NCBI GenBank assembly: GCA_033239005.1
Contig: BSQZ01000078.1
Location: 1,217,542-1,281,541 of the forward strand
Origin: Lamellibrachia satsuma
Lineage: Eukaryota; Annelida; Polychaeta; Sabellida; Siboglinidae
Direction: 5' to 3'
DNA: 64,000 nucleotides
The position numbers and the translations under genes are program-made. The notes below the pieces were generated by a model. It ran no database searches, had not been told where the DNA came from, and saw only the letters and a list, made by a program, of their open reading frames with translations. Positions 39,928 through 45,742 of this stretch are shown here, piece by piece. The stretch's first letter is position 1. Each line of letters begins with the position of its first letter.

Positions 39928-42547
39928 AAATCCATGTGATGTGTCACGTCCATAGTGACATCATTCTGCTGATGCCAAGTGAGTTGGTCGAATTATTCGG
40001 AAAAAGTACAAAACATTTCTTGAGAGGTAATTACCATGTAAAATGTTTAAATTTTGCATTATGTGACCGACAGTAGCCTAGAAAATGTTCATAAAGTTGT
40101 TACAGAATAATTTTAGTCAAGATTTTCTTTTGACCACAACTATTCAAGTTTACTCACTTCATCATTTCCTGATGAATGCTACTAAAGGTAACTGACACGT
40201 TGGATTAAAAAGTACATTGTGTTTGATGCTTTCTGTTGATTCCAGGTGATCTGCTGGGGTCGACCGGTACGGGACTGAGACCAAGCGGCACTAACATGAT
40301 GCGGCATACTCTGCAGCCGTCTGTCTATATAATCTTCATCCATGCCCTGAAGAACGGCCTCTACCGCATCCGCACACGCGGTCCAATGGGCAAGTACGTA
40401 TATCACGATGCAGTAATATCGCATACAGCCAATAATTGTTCATGACTGACTGTATTCCTCAGGTTGAAAATTAACCGTTATAAAACATTGGAAATTTAAA
40501 TATAGTCAGTCAAAGTTCATAACTTCGTAAGTTATTTTTGTCAGGAGTTCAGCTTTAATTTTTTCATAGTATCTGTCTAGGATACAAAGTTTCTGATCAA
40601 AGTATGTCACGGTAATATCCATTGCTTAAGGTCTGCGATCTCCACCAGCGATCTTCAGATTCTACTTTATTTTCAAAATATGTCAGTCATCATAAAAACG
40701 GGGATGTCTTGAACATTCCCTGAATAACCGTTTTCAGTTTTGTGTCAAATTGAACAACGCTGACATGTTGTTGAGAGGGCAAAATGTCTAAAAAGGCAAC
40801 AAATTTGTAAACTTAATGCAGTAACGAATACACCCTTCCCATCATACCACCACACTACCTGGTGGATTGTAATGGAACGTAAAGAGTCGGGGGACAGATC
40901 CACTGGCAGATACTTTAATAGCGATTATTGGCATCTTTTCGCACACAGCAATGTTATTTTGGTTGTGCACGTTGTTCTTGTTTAGGACCAGTTGCATTTA
41001 TTTGTATTTAATGGTGTCTAGTGTAGATTGTTAAAAGGATATCTTCATTTAATGGACCAATATTTGGCGATAACTAGCAGGCCTGTACTGAGCAAGTCAG
41101 CGACACTCGTGAACCACAAGAATCCTGTGTTTATATTTGTATAACCAACCAAAACTCAGGCATATAGCCAACAAATTTCAATAATTTACACACAAAAATG
41201 TATACATGTCTAGGTCATGTCTGTATAATTGTGTCTGTTTTTTCTATGCACATAACAGAGTAAATTAACATGACAACAACACGCCGTCTCGGCATCCGTA
41301 CTGTGTCTGTGTCAACCAGCGAGGAACATTATTAGCAAAACTAAAGTACATTTTATGCATGCAAAACCAGGAACAATTACATTAATTTCAAGTAAAATAG
41401 TTGAAATATTTAAATGTTATCTCTCAGAGATGTTACCAGTCACTACACGCGATAAATATGCCTACAAATAAGGTCTTACAACAAGCATTTGCCTGTGATA
41501 AACACTGTGACGTTGTTGGAGTTCCCCGCATATTTACGTTCCATTAGAACCCACCAGGTAGCATGGTGGTATTGGGAAGCATGTATTGTTATTTTATGCC
41601 ATGTACATTGTGAGGCAAACATTTCATTTCTGTGTGACCGAGGTGTCGTACCTGTGTTACAATATTTCAGGATGAGTCTGGCCATCCCCCTGGTGGACGG
41701 CATGGTGGTCAGTCACCGCGCCCTGGGCTCTATGGTCAGACAGACCGCCAGCAACACCTTCCGACGGAAACGACTCGACAATGAAGGGTATGTCTTTTTT
41801 CGTATTTTTCACTATCCATAATGATGATGCTAGTTAACTGTACAGTTAAAATGATGTAAAAACAATTTAATCTTGCTATATAATATATTTAAATGTATAA
41901 TTATTTGTGTGTTCGTGTAGACAGACGTGTGTAGTAGTGCCGTGCACGGGCCAGGTTTTGAGTCCAAGCCCGGCCCGGCGTGTAGACAGACACGTGTAGA
42001 CAAACGTGTGTAGACAGACATGTGTAGACAAACGTGTGTAGACAAACGTGTGTAGACAGACACGTGTGTAGACAGACACGTGTGTAGACAGACACGTGTG
42101 TAGACAGACACGTGTAGACAAACGTGTGTAGACAGACATGTGTGTAGACAGACATGTGTAGACAGACATGTGCACACATTTTGCGAGTACATCATTTTGT
42201 GTCAACTCAGTACTGACCATTCAAGCAGCAGAAATCAGCCTTCAACAACAGTTACAAATGTCTGTTTTTCATTCAACATTCTTTTAGTGACAGTTCTATT
42301 CAGTAAATACTATCTGGAAAATATGCATAGTGTAACATTACTATAAAATACATAGTGCATGAAGTTGTAATAAAAATGTGACATACTATGTTTTTCTTAC
42401 AGCTACCAGCCACCTCACGCCCGCAGGAAGATCAAGATCAAGGAAATTGTTGACAAGTATCGCAATAAACTGATAGAGCCAGAGTTCTACACAGCCTTGT
42501 TCCAAGGCAGCTCTAAGAAAACTATCAGCTCAAATATACCTCAGTGA
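1850..42547 (+). CDS. RALGAPB: Ral GTPase-activating protein subunit beta, complete 27-coding-exon gene
   Basis: RalGAP-beta is the non-catalytic partner that RALGAPA1 or RALGAPA2 needs to stimulate GTP hydrolysis on RalA/RalB in the cytosol. Coding exons: 1850-2056, 2527-2794, 3462-3626, 4143-4372, 5099-5342, 6154-6261, 6743-6958, 11864-12129, 18963-19105, 19775-19878, 20909-21031, 21237-21368, 21879-22246, 23373-23492, 25374-25484, 26108-26303, 26724-26815, 27514-27638, 30182-30358, 36644-36716, 37671-37844, 38217-38352, 38990-39151, 39471-39710, 40246-40393, 41671-41787, 42403-42547. Splice phases agree at every join and no stop interrupts, giving 4590 nt, 1529 aa (human about 1494). Identity rests on matches to vertebrate RALGAPB along the whole length, starting MYSEW. 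The ATG follows a possible 5'UTR acceptor at 1814-1816. All introns are GT-AG except intron 8, which is GC-AG. Confidence 0.95.
5427..5708. repeat. 31-bp minisatellite, about 9 copies (RALGAPB intron 5)
   Basis: The unit runs from GTATTAAACTTTGTTTGTGG to TACATCATGGT. Copies alternate between TTTGTTTGTGG and TTTGTTTGTTG and are otherwise nearly identical, which indicates recent expansion. Confidence 0.9.
5790..6025 (+). mobile_element. LINE reverse transcriptase C-terminal tail, fragment
   Basis: The frame 5790-6025 reads [18 protein letters not shown], then [19 protein letters not shown] and a short tail ending FTRAF before TAG. The WNSLPxxVRSA block followed by a short helical tail is the usual C-terminus of jockey/Rex-like non-LTR reverse transcriptases. 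This is a different family from the LINE at 12-18 kb. It lies about 130 bases before RALGAPB exon 6 and is not part of that gene. Confidence 0.7.
6154..12129 (+). CDS. RALGAPB: RALGAPB coding exons 6-8 (low-complexity linker and conserved helix block)
   Basis: Exon 6 was found only by phase. An acceptor TTAG at 6151-6153 gives DAFLG|IS, the conserved junction, and leads into a proline/basic stretch [17 protein letters not shown]. Exon 7 encodes a serine-rich linker and then [16 protein letters not shown]. Exon 8 holds another serine-rich linker followed by the strongly conserved [19 protein letters not shown] and [14 protein letters not shown]. Exon 8 ends at 12129 with a GC donor (AAG|gcaagt), the only one that keeps phase 0 into exon 9. 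The linkers differ most from vertebrates. Confidence 0.9.
7254..7286. repeat. (TA)n microsatellite
   Basis: About 33 bases of uninterrupted TA in RALGAPB intron 7. Around it, 6959-8040 shows AT-rich intron sequence with no gene that I can support. Confidence 0.95.
8047..8217. repeat. 31-bp minisatellite, about 5.5 copies
   Basis: The unit contains ACAATACTGTACATGTGTAC followed by TGCATGTATGC. A degenerate relative recurs at 9176-9320 on the other side of the 38-bp array, so both may descend from one array. Confidence 0.88.
8220..8733. repeat. 38-bp minisatellite, about 13.5 copies
   Basis: The unit contains GAGCCACCCAATGCCAAAGG followed by GAAGGTTACCAGGTAGTT. Two copies share the variant AAATGAAAGG (near 8325 and 8480), spaced four units apart, which points to block duplication. 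Each unit carries CCAG|GTAGTT, a weak splice-donor look-alike. Confidence 0.93.
9176..9320. repeat. Degenerate copies of the 31-bp GTACATGTGTACTG repeat
   Basis: Repeated TGTACATGTGTACTG-like and ATGTATGCACAATACTG-like words with many substitutions, related to the clean array at 8047-8217. Confidence 0.7.
10036..10141. repeat. 17-bp minisatellite, about 6 copies
   Basis: The unit is GTGTTACCTGGGAGAGG; the last two copies carry GGGGGAGG instead. It is G-rich on the plus strand. Confidence 0.92.
10240..10520 (+). mobile_element. Palindromic MITE-like element, copy A
   Basis: The segment from about 10240 to 10520 matches the reverse complement of 37258-37532, so this is a dispersed element of roughly 280 bp. 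It is itself palindromic: AGTGTAGAACAACTGA at about 10384 pairs with TCAGTTGTTCCACACT at 10441-10456. It has no coding capacity. The exact termini and any target duplication are uncertain. Confidence 0.72.
10574..11276. mobile_element. Possible TTAA-flanked piggyBac-type MITE
   Basis: A roughly 700-bp AT-rich segment begins TTAAGGGGAGACACCCCAG (10574). It ends in a sequence whose complement begins TTAAGGCCACACACGGCAG (11276), 14 of 19 positions alike, and both ends sit on TTAA. Inside is an imperfect inverted repeat of about 35 bp (about 10868-10908 against 10979-11016) centred on CAATGACCAGAG. The assignment is tentative because the termini match only in part. Confidence 0.4.
12130..12135 (+). 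promoter_or_regulatory. GC splice donor of RALGAPB intron 8
   Basis: The junction reads AAG|gcaagt. This is the consensus of the minor GC-AG intron class: strong pairing on both sides and C at +2. It is the only donor that keeps phase 0 from [14 protein letters not shown]...GLQADK into exon 9, which opens [10 protein letters not shown]. The intron is the largest in the gene (6.8 kb) and contains the nested LINE/Ngaro complex. Confidence 0.8.
12370..14224 (-). mobile_element. CR1/jockey-like LINE, 3' part (reverse transcriptase and 3' tail)
   Basis: Read on the minus strand, this is the continuation of 18707-17770. It contains [57 protein letters not shown] and FVDDTK, where the catalytic box has V for the usual A (the sister copy near the left edge has FADDTK). 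Downstream are KKDLGVTI, a thumb with [17 protein letters not shown], and the C-terminal [19 protein letters not shown] block. A frameshift lies near 13660 and another near 12700. The 3' end carries tandem AATCTTGTTA-like words at 12400-12425, the family's 3' repeat. The element is dead. Confidence 0.92.
14228..15545 (+). pseudogene. Ngaro reverse transcriptase-RNase H, frameshifted
   Basis: The RT begins with [20 protein letters not shown], continues [13 protein letters not shown] and [12 protein letters not shown], and has the active-site variant [10 protein letters not shown], where D-D follows I as in DIRS-group RTs. After a frameshift near 14808 come KARSLLLAF and a connection region. 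RNase H follows with [22 protein letters not shown] and, after another shift near 15285, [15 protein letters not shown] and [18 protein letters not shown]. At least two single-base shifts are needed to read it through, so it is not functional as it stands. Confidence 0.88.
15530..16433 (+). pseudogene. Ngaro tyrosine recombinase, frameshifted
   Basis: An N-terminal SAM-like segment ([20 protein letters not shown]) is followed by [13 protein letters not shown] and [20 protein letters not shown], where the first catalytic Arg is expected. The box GHSFRIG (H-x-x-R) follows, and a terminal KKYIRIA holds the nucleophilic Tyr codon at 16417-16419 and a stop at 16431-16433. The pieces lie in different frames (breaks near 15530, 15785, 16100 and 16335). 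The enzyme would have joined circular cDNA into the genome; it is broken here. Confidence 0.85.
16523..16905 (+). repeat. Ngaro split direct repeat B1
   Basis: A 383-bp repeat starting GCGAATTGGCCCCACC and ending GATTGCATAAA. Compared by eye with B2 (17392-17774), it differs at a single base (CCCGGCG here, CCCGACG there). It contains an inverted pair, AAATGTGGGCTC near 16710 and GAGCCCACATTT near 16780. Confidence 0.92.
16912..16942. repeat. Perfect 14-bp-arm palindrome at the B1/A2 border
   Basis: TATGCAACATTGGC, loop ACA, then GCCAATGTTGCATA. It lies immediately 3' of repeat B1. A hairpin here could mark the circle junction or recombinase site of the Ngaro element, but that role is inference. 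Confidence 0.85.
17392..17774 (+). repeat. Ngaro split direct repeat B2 (right terminus)
   Basis: The second 383-bp B repeat ends in GATTGCATAAA exactly where LINE sequence resumes. One substitution against B1. Confidence 0.92.
17770..18707 (-). mobile_element. CR1/jockey-like LINE, 5' part (AP endonuclease domain)
   Basis: The minus-strand frame 18672-17989 gives an AP-endonuclease-like domain: [19 protein letters not shown], then [26 protein letters not shown] (GDFN motif) and [10 protein letters not shown] (SDH catalytic motif). The following linker reads [20 protein letters not shown] and ends KNYSKSFYA at the Ngaro insertion. The same codons continue as [11 protein letters not shown] on the far side at 14224, so the two parts were one element. 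It is truncated 5' at about 18707. Confidence 0.92.
18715..18845 (+). mobile_element. LINE C-terminal tail fragment, sense orientation
   Basis: Reads [20 protein letters not shown], then [17 protein letters not shown] and a stop. This is the same C-terminal block as the other LINE copies, but on the plus strand and directly abutting the truncated 5' end of the minus-strand LINE. Confidence 0.8.
18963..22246 (+). CDS. RALGAPB: RALGAPB coding exons 9-13
   Basis: Exon 9 gives [18 protein letters not shown]. Exon 10 ends at 19878 on a perfect gtaagt donor, which is needed to reach phase 1 for exon 11. Exon 11 carries the acidic block [20 protein letters not shown]. Exon 12 (21237-21368) gives [20 protein letters not shown] and a charged tail. 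Exon 13 is the largest (368 nt) and the best conserved, with [33 protein letters not shown] and [10 protein letters not shown]. Both sides of exon 12 are crowded by tandem copies of its own boundaries. Intron 10 contains the 23-bp minisatellite and intron 13 a small hAT-like element. Confidence 0.95.
20043..20850. repeat. 23-bp minisatellite, about 35 copies (RALGAPB intron 10)
   Basis: The unit is GGTACAGTAACAACAACAATAAT with variants (AAAGG, TTACAACT, GATACAG). The minus strand is open in two frames and would encode leucine/tyrosine/cysteine-rich nonsense; this is a by-product of the repeat. The block with ACAACAAAGGTACACTAAC recurs several times, so short higher-order duplications exist. 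Confidence 0.93.
21108..21240 (+). repeat. 53-bp tandem copies of the exon 12 acceptor region
   Basis: Units starting at 21126 and 21179 precede the real acceptor unit at 21232. All three read GGCA/GCCA-GGTGGTCT...GAGGACCT, so each copy contains a 3' splice-site-like AG plus the first bases of exon 12. The spacing is 53 bp, and an extra partial unit lies before 21126. Confidence 0.85.
21352..21580 (+). repeat. Degenerate tandem copies of the exon 12 donor region
   Basis: The exon end ACTGACCACGCACCAG|gtaggc is followed by repeated words such as ACTGACCATGCACCAGGTAG and GACTGACCACATGCCAGGTA, 25-60 bases apart. Several copies retain CAG|GTAG or CAG|GTAC donor-like sites, so up to six potential donors follow the true one. 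Confidence 0.82.
22335..22676. mobile_element. hAT-like nonautonomous element with 35-bp array of its left end
   Basis: The left end is CAGGGGTTCCCAAACT. The right end is AGTTTGGGAACTCCTG, whose complement CAGGAGTTCCCAAACT differs at one base. These are hAT-type terminal repeats. Between them the left terminus is amplified as a 35-bp unit (TTCCAGGGGTTCCCAAACTC then AGGGCCACCACATAG), about six copies to 22545. The flanking 8-mers, tcttgcga and tcttatta, agree at only five or fewer positions, so the target duplication has decayed or is absent. Confidence 0.72.
23373..30358 (+). CDS. RALGAPB: RALGAPB coding exons 14-19
   Basis: Exon 14 has two in-frame acceptors, at 23364 and 23373, differing by three codons (1532 or 1529 aa in total). 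Exon 15 gives [18 protein letters not shown]. Exon 16 gives [19 protein letters not shown] and [17 protein letters not shown]. Exon 17 gives [19 protein letters not shown]. Exon 18 ends at 27638 on gtacgt so that the chain reads [13 protein letters not shown] into exon 19. Exon 19 is a charged helix ending [11 protein letters not shown], as in vertebrates. Intron 18 holds hAT and LINE debris. Intron 19 is 6.3 kb, almost all repeats. Confidence 0.93.
23493..25373. other. RALGAPB intron 14, no recognised element
   Basis: AT-rich, apart from a GC-richer patch near 23890-24060. Short open frames on both strands have no recognisable domain. A small triplication of CAATGTCTGAT/C sits near 24310-24360. 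Confidence 0.5.
27050..27105 (-). mobile_element. Short LINE 3'-tail relic
   Basis: GATTTGACAAGATTGCCATCC followed by AAGCAAGTGGACAAG matches, with changes, the 3' terminal region of the minus-strand LINEs at 12405-12460 and 28930-28975. Confidence 0.55.
27785..28925 (+). pseudogene. Decayed hAT transposase (ZMYM1-like, no BED finger seen)
   Basis: Pieces in shifting plus-strand frames read [20 protein letters not shown], then [53 protein letters not shown] and finally [20 protein letters not shown] with SGLALTYVH. This is the order of the catalytic and C-terminal dimerisation regions of hAT transposases related to ZMYM1-like proteins. Frameshifts and stops are frequent, so it is dead. It lies in RALGAPB intron 18 and is cut at its 3' end by a minus-strand LINE tail at 28926. 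Confidence 0.8.
28928..29323 (-). mobile_element. 5'-truncated LINE tail
   Basis: Nearly identical to 12410-12830: the 3' repeat GATTTAACAAGATTTGCCATC, the shared 3'UTR and the C-terminal coding block. It is truncated at GCGTTCTTCATAAC, giving a 0.4-kb insertion in hAT debris. 29324-30180 shows nothing recognisable. Confidence 0.88.
30775..33152 (+). pseudogene. hAT transposase gene (KIAA1586/ZNF862-like) with inserted coding minisatellite
   Basis: The ATG at 30790 opens [19 protein letters not shown], a lysine-rich start, then [17 protein letters not shown] and, past a stop, [14 protein letters not shown] with [10 protein letters not shown], a TTF/BED-like zinc-finger start. After a 15-bp repeat array come [21 protein letters not shown], then [20 protein letters not shown] (catalytic Asp region, LVDETADIS), then [17 protein letters not shown] and, at the end, [19 protein letters not shown]. 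Stops and shifts at several points show it is inactive. It lies in RALGAPB intron 19. Confidence 0.82.
31355..31930. repeat. 15-bp coding-frame minisatellite, about 38 copies
   Basis: The unit is CTATGAGAACTGCGT, with AAC/AGC and TGC/TAC/TTT variants. As 15 is a multiple of 3, frames are kept. In the transposase frame the unit reads YENCV, with TAG created in three copies (TCTATTAG near 31490 and 31505, TCTGTTAG near 31833). The other plus frame reads [10 protein letters not shown] without stops, and the complement reads ALIDA without stops over about 240 codons. Confidence 0.95.
33421..36534. repeat. 53-bp minisatellite, about 59 copies, with higher-order structure
   Basis: The unit reads CACTTAACAACACAGGTGTT, CTAATGAATGTGTGTTGTCA, CTTCAACTCAAAT. 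Variants include a 51-bp form lacking AA, AAAGCAGG, CACTGAATAAC and CACGTAAC. The rare CACGTAAC variant occurs at 34582 and 35583, and the surrounding variant order is the same, so a block of about 1.0 kb (19 units) was duplicated. It is not a CRISPR array: no unique spacers lie between units. Confidence 0.96.
36536..36620 (+). repeat. Partial duplicate of RALGAPB exon 26 end and donor, in intron 19
   Basis: AACACCTTCCGATGGAAATG, ACTCGACAACGAAGG|gtatgt and the next about 40 bases match 41752-41835 (exon 26 end AACACCTTCCGACGGAAACG, ACTCGACAATGAAGG|gtatgt and its intron) with about 15% difference. The copy sits just after the 53-bp minisatellite and about 25 bases before the exon 20 acceptor. 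It keeps a good donor but has no obvious acceptor of its own. Confidence 0.85.
36644..42547 (+). CDS. RALGAPB: RALGAPB coding exons 20-27 (C-terminal Rap/Ran-GAP-like domain)
   Basis: Exon 20 gives [20 protein letters not shown]. Exons 21 to 27 then form the C-terminal Rap/Ran-GAP-like domain: [38 protein letters not shown] and [58 protein letters not shown], and the closing [20 protein letters not shown], then [17 protein letters not shown]. The stop TGA is at 42545-42547. In this complex the catalytic asparagine belongs to the alpha subunit (family knowledge), so this domain is read as structural. Exon 22 ends at 38352 with G|gtgggt to keep phase 1 into [10 protein letters not shown]. Confidence 0.94.
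37085..37260 (+). mobile_element. Decayed LINE C-terminal fragment (sense)
   Basis: The nucleotides match the C-terminal block of the 12.4-kb LINE in reverse orientation ([19 protein letters not shown] and [13 protein letters not shown] in decayed frames). A palindromic element interrupts it at about 37260, and its 3' tail resumes at 37583. Confidence 0.72.
37258..37532 (-). mobile_element. Palindromic MITE-like element, copy B
   Basis: Reverse-complement partner of 10240-10520. It shares GTGTGGAACAACTGAAG near 37331, TTTTCAGTTGTTCTACACTAG near 37380 and the ends CATGCCCTAATTA and ATAATGCTTATTAA. It lies inside the LINE fragment 37085-37664, so it jumped after that LINE had inserted. Confidence 0.72.
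37583..37664 (+). mobile_element. LINE 3' tail abutting RALGAPB exon 21
   Basis: GTTGGACTCTCGATAAGCCA, ATGGCTTCCTCGTCC and the closing GGATGGCAGTCTTGTTAAATC match the 3' end of the LINE family (minus-strand copies at 12410-12490 and 28935-28990, sense copy at 59085-59165). Only TTTCCAG separates it from exon 21 at 37671. Confidence 0.85.
38353..38989. other. RALGAPB intron 22, no recognised element
   Basis: AT-rich, with a short GTAGTTGTAG-type simple stretch near 38705-38750. Nothing else seen. Confidence 0.5.
39885..39922. repeat. (TA)n microsatellite
   Basis: About 38 bases of TA in RALGAPB intron 24. Confidence 0.95.
40394..41670. other. RALGAPB intron 25, no recognised element
   Basis: 1.3 kb of intron sequence with no coding similarity, array or terminal repeats that I can recognise. 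Confidence 0.5.
41920..42175. repeat. 14-18-bp GTAGACAGACACGTGT minisatellite
   Basis: Irregular tandem copies of GTAGACAGACACGTGT and GTAGACAAACGTGT, about 15 in all, in RALGAPB intron 26. The minus strand is open in three frames (cysteine/leucine/serine/threonine-rich), an effect of the repeat only. Confidence 0.9.
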
Positions 42548-42640
42548 GATAACTTGTTTTAGCCGTTGTTTGTTAATAGCTGAATGCTAGTGTTTGATCT
42601 ACTAAACTAGTCATGCTCAAGTCAATTAAAAATATTGTAA

Positions 42641-42646
42641 AATAAA
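42641..42646 (+). terminator. Candidate RALGAPB polyadenylation signal (proximal)
   Basis: AATAAA 94 bases after the TGA stop codon. A second AATAAA at 43987-43992 is far downstream, inside the span of MUS81 on the other strand. Only the proximal one avoids overlap with the MUS81 coding exon. Confidence 0.45.
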
Positions 42647-43112
42647 ATAATGTTGAAATGTTTCAATCATGCCTAAGATGACGTTGGATGGGATTGTCTG
42701 TGGTGTGTAATGAACATTCCAACAAGGGGGAAAGTATATATATTAGCATAGAGAAAGCAGAGCTGGTATATTTTCTAAATGTCATTTCTATGAAAGAGTA
42801 TCTTTATATCATGAAACTTGTGAGGTTCAAGTAAAGAATTGTGCCATAAAATCATAGAAATAAACACAGTTCACTCAGTTCCAACCCAGCTCTAAGGTGT
42901 GGGTTACTTAAGGTTACTAACACCTTTGATTTTATGGCACTATTCTTGACATGTACTGACATGTACAGTTTAGTAGACGACAATGTCCAGTAAGGTGCAA
43001 TAATTTGTTAGTGATATGTGACTTCATGTTGTTGTAAATCAACAACAAATACTCTTTGTTCTTTTAGTTGTTCTTTAATGAATTAATTTCAAGATGTTTA
43101 TTATCTTGCATA

Positions 43113-43118
43113 TTTATT
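43113..43118 (-). terminator. Candidate MUS81 polyadenylation signals
   Basis: TTTATT on the plus strand (AATAAA on the minus) at 43113-43118 and 43097-43102, about 0.53 kb past the MUS81 stop. Read-through beyond them would run into the RALGAPB last exon in antisense. Confidence 0.4.
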
Positions 43119-43642
43119 GAATGATCACAAGCATGCACGTGATGAATGAAATGTTTATAAATGGTGTACATATATAATCTCGTCATCTCTGCAAACGTTG
43201 ACAACACACAGATGATGACTGTATAATCTAACAATAAGCTGTATCATACTGTGCATCGTTGCATTCGGATTCCAGACCCAATGAGGTGGTGATACTGTGA
43301 CGTATCTAGCACTGAAGACTGATCACAACCTGAAAAATTATATATTGTATTAGGTAGCTGTAAATCCTGAATTAATGAGCCTATCAATCAACAATTGTAT
43401 TAGTACTTCACACTGATGGGGCCCAGACAATGTGTGTGTGTGTGACCCTTTACATTTCAGATGTGGTCCCACTCACTCTAAGAGAACCACACACAGGGCC
43501 TCTTATGACAGATAAAGCTTAGACTTGTCTCGGGATAGTCGGACTATCCCAGCTTACTGGGACCCCTACCTTGTGAAGAAATGCCTCTGGGAATGCATGT
43601 AGTACAAGCTACTCGTAATTGAAGCACATGATTACTTGCCTG

Positions 43643-45742
43643 TTATCTGAGCGCTGTCTCCGTCGAGTAGAGCATGTACAACGTCTTGCTGAGAGGCACA
43701 CCAAGCGGTCTGAAAACAACGTCAGACTTCATAATAAAATAATAATTATCGCTGTTAAAAAGAGCAAGTATATCCCAAAACATAATTTCTGCTTCATGTC
43801 TTGGAATATTGTTCTGATTTATGTTATTACTTGCTCGGTCAGGTTCCAAACTTTGTCGGCCTTCCTCTAATACTGTATATTACGTTTTGGGGCATACTCT
43901 AGACTACCAAAATTCATTATTGTCTATATTATTTAATCGTATTTTAGTTTGTACATATGGAAAGAAACTGTACAACTGACAGTCTCAATAAACTTTACAG
44001 TTACTAACGTGAATGGTATTTGATATTTTATTATCCCTCTAGTAGAATTGAACTTTGTCCTGTTTGCTGCACCAACAAGTGAAATATGTTGCTAGGATTT
44101 CTCTTGCATACATCTAGGACAGTTGAGTTTTGGTAAAGGACCTACTGAGACTGATTTAACAAATATGAAATGTTGTTAATATTCTTATACAATGTTGCAG
44201 TGTTACCCTCAACACAATATTTAATATCTTTGACACAAAGTGTGTTTGTTTGCACACATACATCTGACTACATTAATTAACAAAAATGTAACTTGTATAA
44301 AACAAATAATAAAACCCACTTGTATAGCTTTTAGTTGCACATTTGTGATTTAAACCAACTAATCTCCTGGTATCCCCAACACAGGCTGATGTGGACAGAA
44401 AGCAGTAACAGTAACATGAGGTTGGTTTCATATGCCAGCTACACCACAAGTAGAACACCTGAGACAACTATCACTAGCACTGTACTACAGCGGAATGAAT
44501 ACCTGTGTAAAGGCCCGCAGCGTATGGCAGCCAGCAGCTCTTCCTTCTGTTTCTTGCTCTGGTTGCTGCTGTATGCCTCAAGCAATCTACAAAGGACAAG
44601 GGAAGAACTTGTCGTGCTTCTGTCCCTGGCATTTACTCTGTCACACAGGGAAGGGCAACGTTGCTGTTGTCCCTCAAGAACAACAAGGCGATGTTGCTGT
44701 TGTCACTCAACAACAACACAGCAACATTGCTGTTGTCACTCAACAACAAAAGGGCAACATTGTTATTGTCACTCAACAACAACAGGGCAACATTGCTGTT
44801 GTGACTCAACAATAACAACACAACATTGATGTTGTAACTCAATAACTGGCAACATTGTTGTTGTCACTCAACAACAACAGGGCAACATTGTTGTTGACAC
44901 TCAACAACAACAGGGCAACATTGATGTTGTCACTCAACAATAACAGCACAACTCTGCTGCAGCTCTTAGTTACCTGTAGATTAGTTGACTTTGCAATCCC
45001 CAAAACTAACAACAGAGACAGTATCGTAACCATAACAGACGTGCTACAGTAATACTTGTCACTGACCCAGCTGGTGTGGGGTACGTCTGTGTGACGGCCA
45101 GGGCTTTCTCTCCCGTCATCCCGTGGAGCTGCAGCAACTGCTTGGCAAACATCTCCGTCACGGTCATGGCCTGCAATCAAACTTAGTTAGATCCTGTTTG
45201 TAAAAATGTTTTGCCCTCTTGGACCTTCTGTACAGTCTGGGGTAGTTGACGATGACTTGAATGTAGGGTGCTTTCTCTTTGTTTTGATCTTCATAGGTGT
45301 GAGATTAGTCCAATATGTGGGACGAAGCCTTTGTGGCAAGCATATCATGAAAATAATAGCAGGTCTGTGATCTTCAGAAAGGTTGTGTTGACGTTCATGG
45401 TCATGTTGATATTTCTCAGCTATTGTTCTGTCAATGAATTATTCCCTGAAATAGGACTTGTCTCCATGGTCTAATATTCTAATATGTATACCATGCATAC
45501 ATGCATGCATGTTTTCACCGTCATTTACTATACGTGTTTCAGAACAGACCAGTCTAGCCATAGGGCATTTTACTAATGTGTATATTATTATTAATAATGC
45601 GTGAAGATTAAGTTAATTAATAATTCTTGCACCACACTATTCATACAGTGCATACCTTGGTCTTGACAGTTGAATCATTGAAGTCTTGAAATGTGACTAA
45701 CTGTCCATCTTTGTTACTAGAGCCACAAGACAATGCCTTGCC
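43643..45742 (-). CDS. MUS81: MUS81 exons 14-17 (end of nuclease, C-terminal HhH2)
   Basis: Exon 14 (45742-45656) gives [15 protein letters not shown]. Exon 15 (45170-45067) gives [20 protein letters not shown] and [14 protein letters not shown], the helix-hairpin-helix. Exon 16 (44586-44503) gives [20 protein letters not shown] and IRCGPLHR. Exon 17 (43709-43643) gives [20 protein letters not shown] and a TAA stop. If intron 15 were retained, the frame would run only about 16 codons past exon 15 before a stop. Exon 14 has a duplicated acceptor. Confidence 0.93.

Noticed and set aside
44360..44410. Possible alternative last MUS81 exon near 44390 (CAG followed by LCWGYQEIS)
   Set aside because: Not similar to the MUS81 C-terminus; the exon at 43709-43643 matches it clearly and in phase.
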